Positions 61,816 to 64,000 of a stretch of DNA of 64,000 nt are shown here, piece by piece. Positions within the stretch are counted from its first letter, which is position 1. Every line of letters begins with the position of its first letter. Source of the DNA: Hymenolepis diminuta (lineage: Eukaryota > Platyhelminthes > Cestoda > Cyclophyllidea > Hymenolepididae); assembly GCA_900708905.1 (NCBI GenBank), contig CAADRB010000010.1, positions 3,045,578 through 3,109,577 of the forward strand. The letters run 5' to 3'. The notes under the pieces were generated by a model, which saw only the letters and a list, made by a program, of their open reading frames with translations, ran no database searches and was not told the origin of the DNA. The translations under genes were made by a program, and so were the position numbers.

Positions 61816-62487
61816 GCTTACAATATCTCAGCCTTGCCTCACTATTGAACCAGTGATAATAGGTGCCGTGATATATAGTGTGGGCGTACGTTTTGGCTCT
61901 GTGTGCATCCCTTATTCAACAAACAACAGTAATATTCCCGTCTGTGTAATCACACCTATATGTCTTTGTAAATTCCCCATTTTCGTACGCCGACTCGTTG
62001 GTTTTAAGAAAACTCCCCGAATGACTTTCAAATTTAAGCTCAAGATTCCTGTGATAGAAATAACAAACCGCACTGGTTATTCCTGATCGGCAGAAAGATA
62101 ATAATTTTCTCTCGACATCTTTCCTATATTAGAATCTAAAATATAGCCTCCTCCCAACGCATCTCTGCTGAAGTTACCGGTCTATTAATCAATAAATTAT
62201 AAGGAGCTCAAGTTTAAATCCAAGCCTTCTCCGAAGAAAAGCGTCTTTCAATGTTGATGTAAGTTAATGTTTCGTTAAAAATGTTAAATCCCCATTTTTA
62301 GAAACCATCGATAATCAATGAGACGTTACCTGATGAATTAAATATGCTGAACCCGATCCGTGTTTCTCAAACTCATCTAGGAAGGTGTCTCTCACTACTT
62401 GGCAGAATTTTGCAGTCACCACTGTGAGCAACTCAGATTCTGTCTCCCATTTTATTTGTTAGATTTAACCAGTGTGATCGATTATTT

Positions 62488-62552
62488 GGCATCGAACCTG
62501 TAACCTCCAATTTCGTAGACGAGCGCACTAACTCTTATGCAATCGGACCCCA
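62488..62552 (-). repeat. tRNA-like sequence, probably tRNA-derived repeat
   Basis: On the minus strand, GGGTCCGATTGCATAAGAGTTAG is followed about 30 bases on by a near-perfect B box, GGTTCGATGCC. The acceptor and anticodon stems do not pair, so a working tRNA is unlikely. A SINE head or tRNA pseudogene is more probable. Confidence 0.35.
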
Positions 62553-62617
62553 TCAAACATTATTAAATTCAGGTTTCAATAAATAACTTTTTGTTGAATC
62601 AATCACAATTGGAATGC

Positions 62618-62623
62618 TTTTAT
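62618..62623 (-). terminator. candidate polyadenylation signal AATAAA (minus strand)
   Basis: An AATAAA lies about 170 bases past the zinc-finger stop codon on the minus strand. An ATTAAA also occurs at 62,774-62,779, very close to the stop. Which one is used cannot be told from sequence. Confidence 0.35.
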
Positions 62624-62789
62624 TGTGGGAAGGCGAGTTAAATTGGATTTCTAAAAAGGTGAGTGGGAAAGGGAGTTAAATTAATTGTTGTGCAGGCGGC
62701 AAGCTACTAAATAATAATCACTTAGTCAGTCAGGTGAGATAGGGAAATGCACTACAGTAAACCCAGAAACACATTTAATGTTTCTTCGA

Positions 62790-64000
62790 TCAAGCCGCAT
62801 TTGAACTAGCTGTCTCCATGGGAATTGGCACTTCTGCCTCATTGTTTGTCACTCCGCTGGAATTTGAAGGTTCCACAGATGACCCCTCCTGCTGGACAGC
62901 CGGATCTACTTGTCCATTTGGCAGCGGATGTGAGTGCTGTTGTGTTATGGCATCCAGATAGTCCAAACATTCCGCTGAACTTAATTTCACAATGATGTTC
63001 TTCTTGGCATCAGTTCCTGGATGAGTGACTTCTATATGCCTCACGAGATGGTCTTTCCGATAATATTCCTTCTTGCATACGCCACAAACAAATGGTTTGA
63101 AACCAACATGTCTAAGGGAATGCCTTTGAAGGTTAGAACGTTGAGTAAACTGAGCACCGCAGAAGTTACACCGAAAGGACTTGTGTTGAGAATAGGTGTG
63201 CTCACAGAGTGAGTTGAGAGAAAGGAATGCGAGTTTGCATTGATTGCAAACGAAGGACTTTCCATAACGTCGGCTTGAAGCTAAGGCGTCATCGTTTTCA
63301 CCTGACTCCGCGCCATCTATGGAATGATCTTGTAGACTAGCAAGAGGTTGGAGAGTTGTGGTAATCGGGGTAGAAGTTATAGTTCCCGTAATTGGCCTTG
63401 GTAGAATAGGTCTGGGGGTACTTGTAATAGCACTGCTTGTCACTTTCGGTGCCGAAATTGGGGAAATAATAATTTTATTTGAAGAGGAGATGCTGATATT
63501 TGGAAGGATTGGGACTTGATGTTTTGGCTCCAGTTGAGCAGCACTTGTTAAGGCGCTCATTAAAGCTGGAGTAATCGTTTCATTAACTTCCGATAAGGCG
63601 GTGGGAAAGACTAAATGCTGTTCCATTTCTGGAACTTTTGGAGGTGTCGATTCCCCCTCTTGAGGACTTTGAGGGATCTTGCAGGGTCGGCAGAATCTTC
63701 GCTTTCGCCTAGAAACGGGTTGACTTGACGGTCCTCCATTTTGGGCTGGTGTGTCACCACATTCAATACCTGAATCATTCAGCGGTGAAGTGGCTATCAT
63801 TTCCGGAGATTTCGGCTCACGTTTACCGTTGTTGGGGTCTTCATTTGAGTCCCGTTTAAAGCATCGATCCACAATTAGGCTCCGATAGTTTTCACCATCA
63901 ACTTGATATGCAATGAGGGCCTGAAGACGAATTTCCTTCCTAAAGGATGGAACAAGAGTTTTGACCAAAAGCTGGGCCAATTCCTCTTCATTTGGTCTGT
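62790..64000 (-). CDS. C2H2 zinc-finger protein, 3' part (5' end beyond window)
   Basis: The minus-strand frame is open from the right edge to TGA at 62,790, about 402 codons with no intron and no convincing start, so the gene continues outside. Three C2H2 fingers lie together at about residues 240-325 of the visible part: CNQC-x12-H-x4-H, CNFC-x12-H-x3-H and CGVC-x12-H-x4-H. The first two are joined by a short KSFR linker and the last two by VGFKPFV, not the canonical TGEKP. Before them are a basic stretch RRKRRFCRPCK (possible nuclear signal) and a long Thr/Ser/Pro/Ile-rich region; after them a Ser/Pro/Gln-rich tail. A sequence-specific DNA-binding regulator is the likely role; the orthologue is not recognised. 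Confidence 0.85.
   Translation of the reverse strand, partial: RPNEEELAQLLVKTLVPSFRKEIRLQALIAYQVDGENYRSLIVDRCFKRDSNEDPNNGKREPKSPEMIATSPLNDSGIECGDTPAQNGGPSSQPVSRRKRRFCRPCKIPQSPQEGESTPPKVPEMEQHLVFPTALSEVNETITPALMSALTSAAQLEPKHQVPILPNISISSSNKIIISPISAPKVTSSAITSTPRPILPRPITGTITSTPITTTLQPLASLQDHSIDGAESGENDDALASSRRYGKSFVCNQCKLAFLSLNSLCEHTYSQHKSFRCNFCGAQFTQRSNLQRHSLRHVGFKPFVCGVCKKEYYRKDHLVRHIEVTHPGTDAKKNIIVKLSSAECLDYLDAITQQHSHPLPNGQVDPAVQQEGSSVEPSNSSGVTNNEAEVPIPMETASSNAA

Larger units (their letters stand above)
56281..62617. other. stretch between CKAP5 and the zinc-finger gene
   Basis: No further exon chain is secure. Contents: a 16-bp palindrome at 57,247, repeat copies at 57,560 and 61,655, a CT microsatellite at 59,455 and a tRNA-like segment at 62,488. 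An acceptor-like site (ttttgcag) at about 59,130 precedes a short open stretch in two frames, which could be a terminal exon, but no homology supports it. Confidence 0.4.

Overview
The window is nuclear DNA of a parasitic flatworm, most likely a tapeworm (cestode). The sequence is AT-rich, with multi-exon genes, GT-AG introns and long gene-free stretches. One gene mixes introns of 32, 67 and 72 bp with introns of 1-2 kb. From memory, two classes of very short introns are a recognised tapeworm trait. The species is not identified; a low-GC group such as the hymenolepidids would fit, but this is a guess.

Layout. Positions 1-13,960 hold no gene I can support. 13,975-16,190 is a cluster of dead transposons: a Ty3/gypsy integrase relic between two LTR-like direct repeats, and a 411-bp internally deleted mariner with intact terminal repeats. 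18,879-30,412 (minus) is a two-exon gene for an unrecognised three-pass membrane protein with a 10.5-kb intron. That intron contains, on the opposite strand, a 67-codon ORF that looks like a small single-pass membrane protein. 30,413-39,496 has no recognisable gene. 39,504-56,087 (plus) is a 14-exon gene of the XMAP215/ch-TOG/CKAP5 microtubule polymerase family, and its exon phases close perfectly (1,311 codons). One of its introns carries a mariner transposon (49,947-51,322) whose middle is an 820-base assembly gap. From 56 kb to 62.6 kb there are only repeats and AT-rich sequence. 62,790 to the right edge (minus) is the 3' part of a three-finger C2H2 zinc-finger protein gene.

The three main genes show no evident functional link. 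The most informative result is the tubulin-binding TOG array of the CKAP5 homologue. Domains equivalent to TOG2, TOG3 and TOG5 are present. TOG4 has no room in the gene, because its flanking linkers lie in exons separated by only 72 bp. TOG1 is not found upstream. Several pairs of diverged repeats, including a tRNA-like SINE candidate, were found by comparing the window with itself. No new defence, mobile or regulatory system was recognised.
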